Source: JAGUXG01 sp043798435 (GTDB lineage: Bacteria > UBA9089 > UBA9088 > JAGUXG01). From it: DNA of 5,692 nt. The stretch spans positions 1 to 5,692 of the forward strand of contig JAZDOR010000109.1 of assembly GCA_043798435.1 (NCBI GenBank), read 5' to 3'. Position 1 is the first letter of the stretch, and each line of letters starts with the position of its first letter. Positions 5,504 through 5,692 of the stretch are shown here, one piece after another. The notes below the pieces were generated by a model. It was not told where the DNA came from. It worked only from the letters and a program-made list of their open reading frames with translations, and ran no database searches. The position numbers and the translations under genes are program-made.

Positions 5504-5692
5504 TAAGCGTTCAGGTATCAGGCGTCATGTGTCAGGTGTCAGGTTAGTAAAATACCTGAAGTCTGAGAAGGTATCAGGTATCAGGCGTCAGGTGTCAGGT
5601 TAGTAAAATACCTGAAGTCTGAGAAGGTATCAGGTATCAGGCGTCAGGTGTCAGGTTAGTAAAATACCTGAAGTCTGAGAAGGTATCAGGTA
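5504..5692. repeat. Tandem array of 56-bp units built from 7-base words
   Basis: After the head ATAAGCGTTCAGG (5503-5515), units run 5511-5573 (63 bp), 5574-5629 (56 bp), 5630-5685 (56 bp) and a truncated 5686-5692. The second and third are identical. Each 56-bp unit is eight 7-base words: four start TCAGG, and the sixth (TACCTGA) is the reverse complement of the first (TCAGGTA). The first unit differs only by one extra heptamer, TCATGTG (5525-5531). Each unit can form a hairpin TCAGGT/ACCTGA with a 9-base loop (stem arms 5539-5544/5554-5559, 5595-5600/5610-5615, 5651-5656/5666-5671). The period is not a multiple of three and frames contain stops, so it is not coding. The array continues past the window end, so the copy number is unknown. 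Confidence 0.9.

Noticed and set aside
5511..5692. CRISPR array
   Set aside because: Whole 56-bp units are repeated end to end with no unique spacers, and no cas gene is in the window.
1..5692. tRNA, rRNA, riboswitch or retron-like RNA genes
   Set aside because: No cloverleaf, conserved rRNA block, known riboswitch core or reverse transcriptase gene could be recognised.

Overview
The window looks like a piece of a bacterial chromosome, about 40% G+C judged by eye. It carries three genes, all on the minus strand, separated by long repeat-rich non-coding DNA. The gene content (a Wzy/WaaL-type membrane polymerase or ligase and an AsnB-type amidotransferase) fits a surface-polysaccharide or exopolysaccharide locus. 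The dense intergenic simple repeats and missing Shine-Dalgarno sequences suggest a poorly characterised, probably uncultured lineage. The sequence alone does not justify naming a phylum.

Layout in transcription order (right to left). 5504-5692 holds a tandem array of 56-bp units built from 7-base words, running off the window end. 5471-5499 is a good sigma-70-like promoter that would start transcription at, or within a base or so of, the ATG of the next gene. 3266-5464 encodes a 732-residue multi-pass membrane protein with an O-antigen ligase/polymerase (Wzy_C) core and a C-terminal TPR domain. 2510-3265 is a 756-bp gap without a credible gene; it contains a candidate terminator and two palindromic, MITE-like elements, each flanked by a GAACTTT direct repeat. 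2114-2509 encodes a small membrane-anchored TPR-like protein of unknown function. 167-2047 encodes a complete glutamine-hydrolysing asparagine synthase (AsnB type). 1-140 is the end of another repeat element related to the second MITE-like element.

How the genes may work together: the ligase/polymerase would join or extend glycans at the outer face of the inner membrane. The AsnB-type enzyme could supply asparagine, or amidate a sugar acid or another precursor, as enzymes of this family do in capsule and exopolysaccharide loci. The small TPR protein, 66 bp upstream of asnB, is probably co-transcribed with it. Its membrane anchor and TPR-like repeats would suit a scaffolding role, but that is inference.

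The most unusual content is the intergenic DNA. At least seven short 'heads' (GTAAC/GTAAG followed within a few bases by TCAGG or a TGAAG block) lead into tails made of 7-, 8- or 9-base tandem words. They are arranged as inverted pairs with apparent target-site duplications. They look like a family of non-autonomous elements or modular palindromic repeats.
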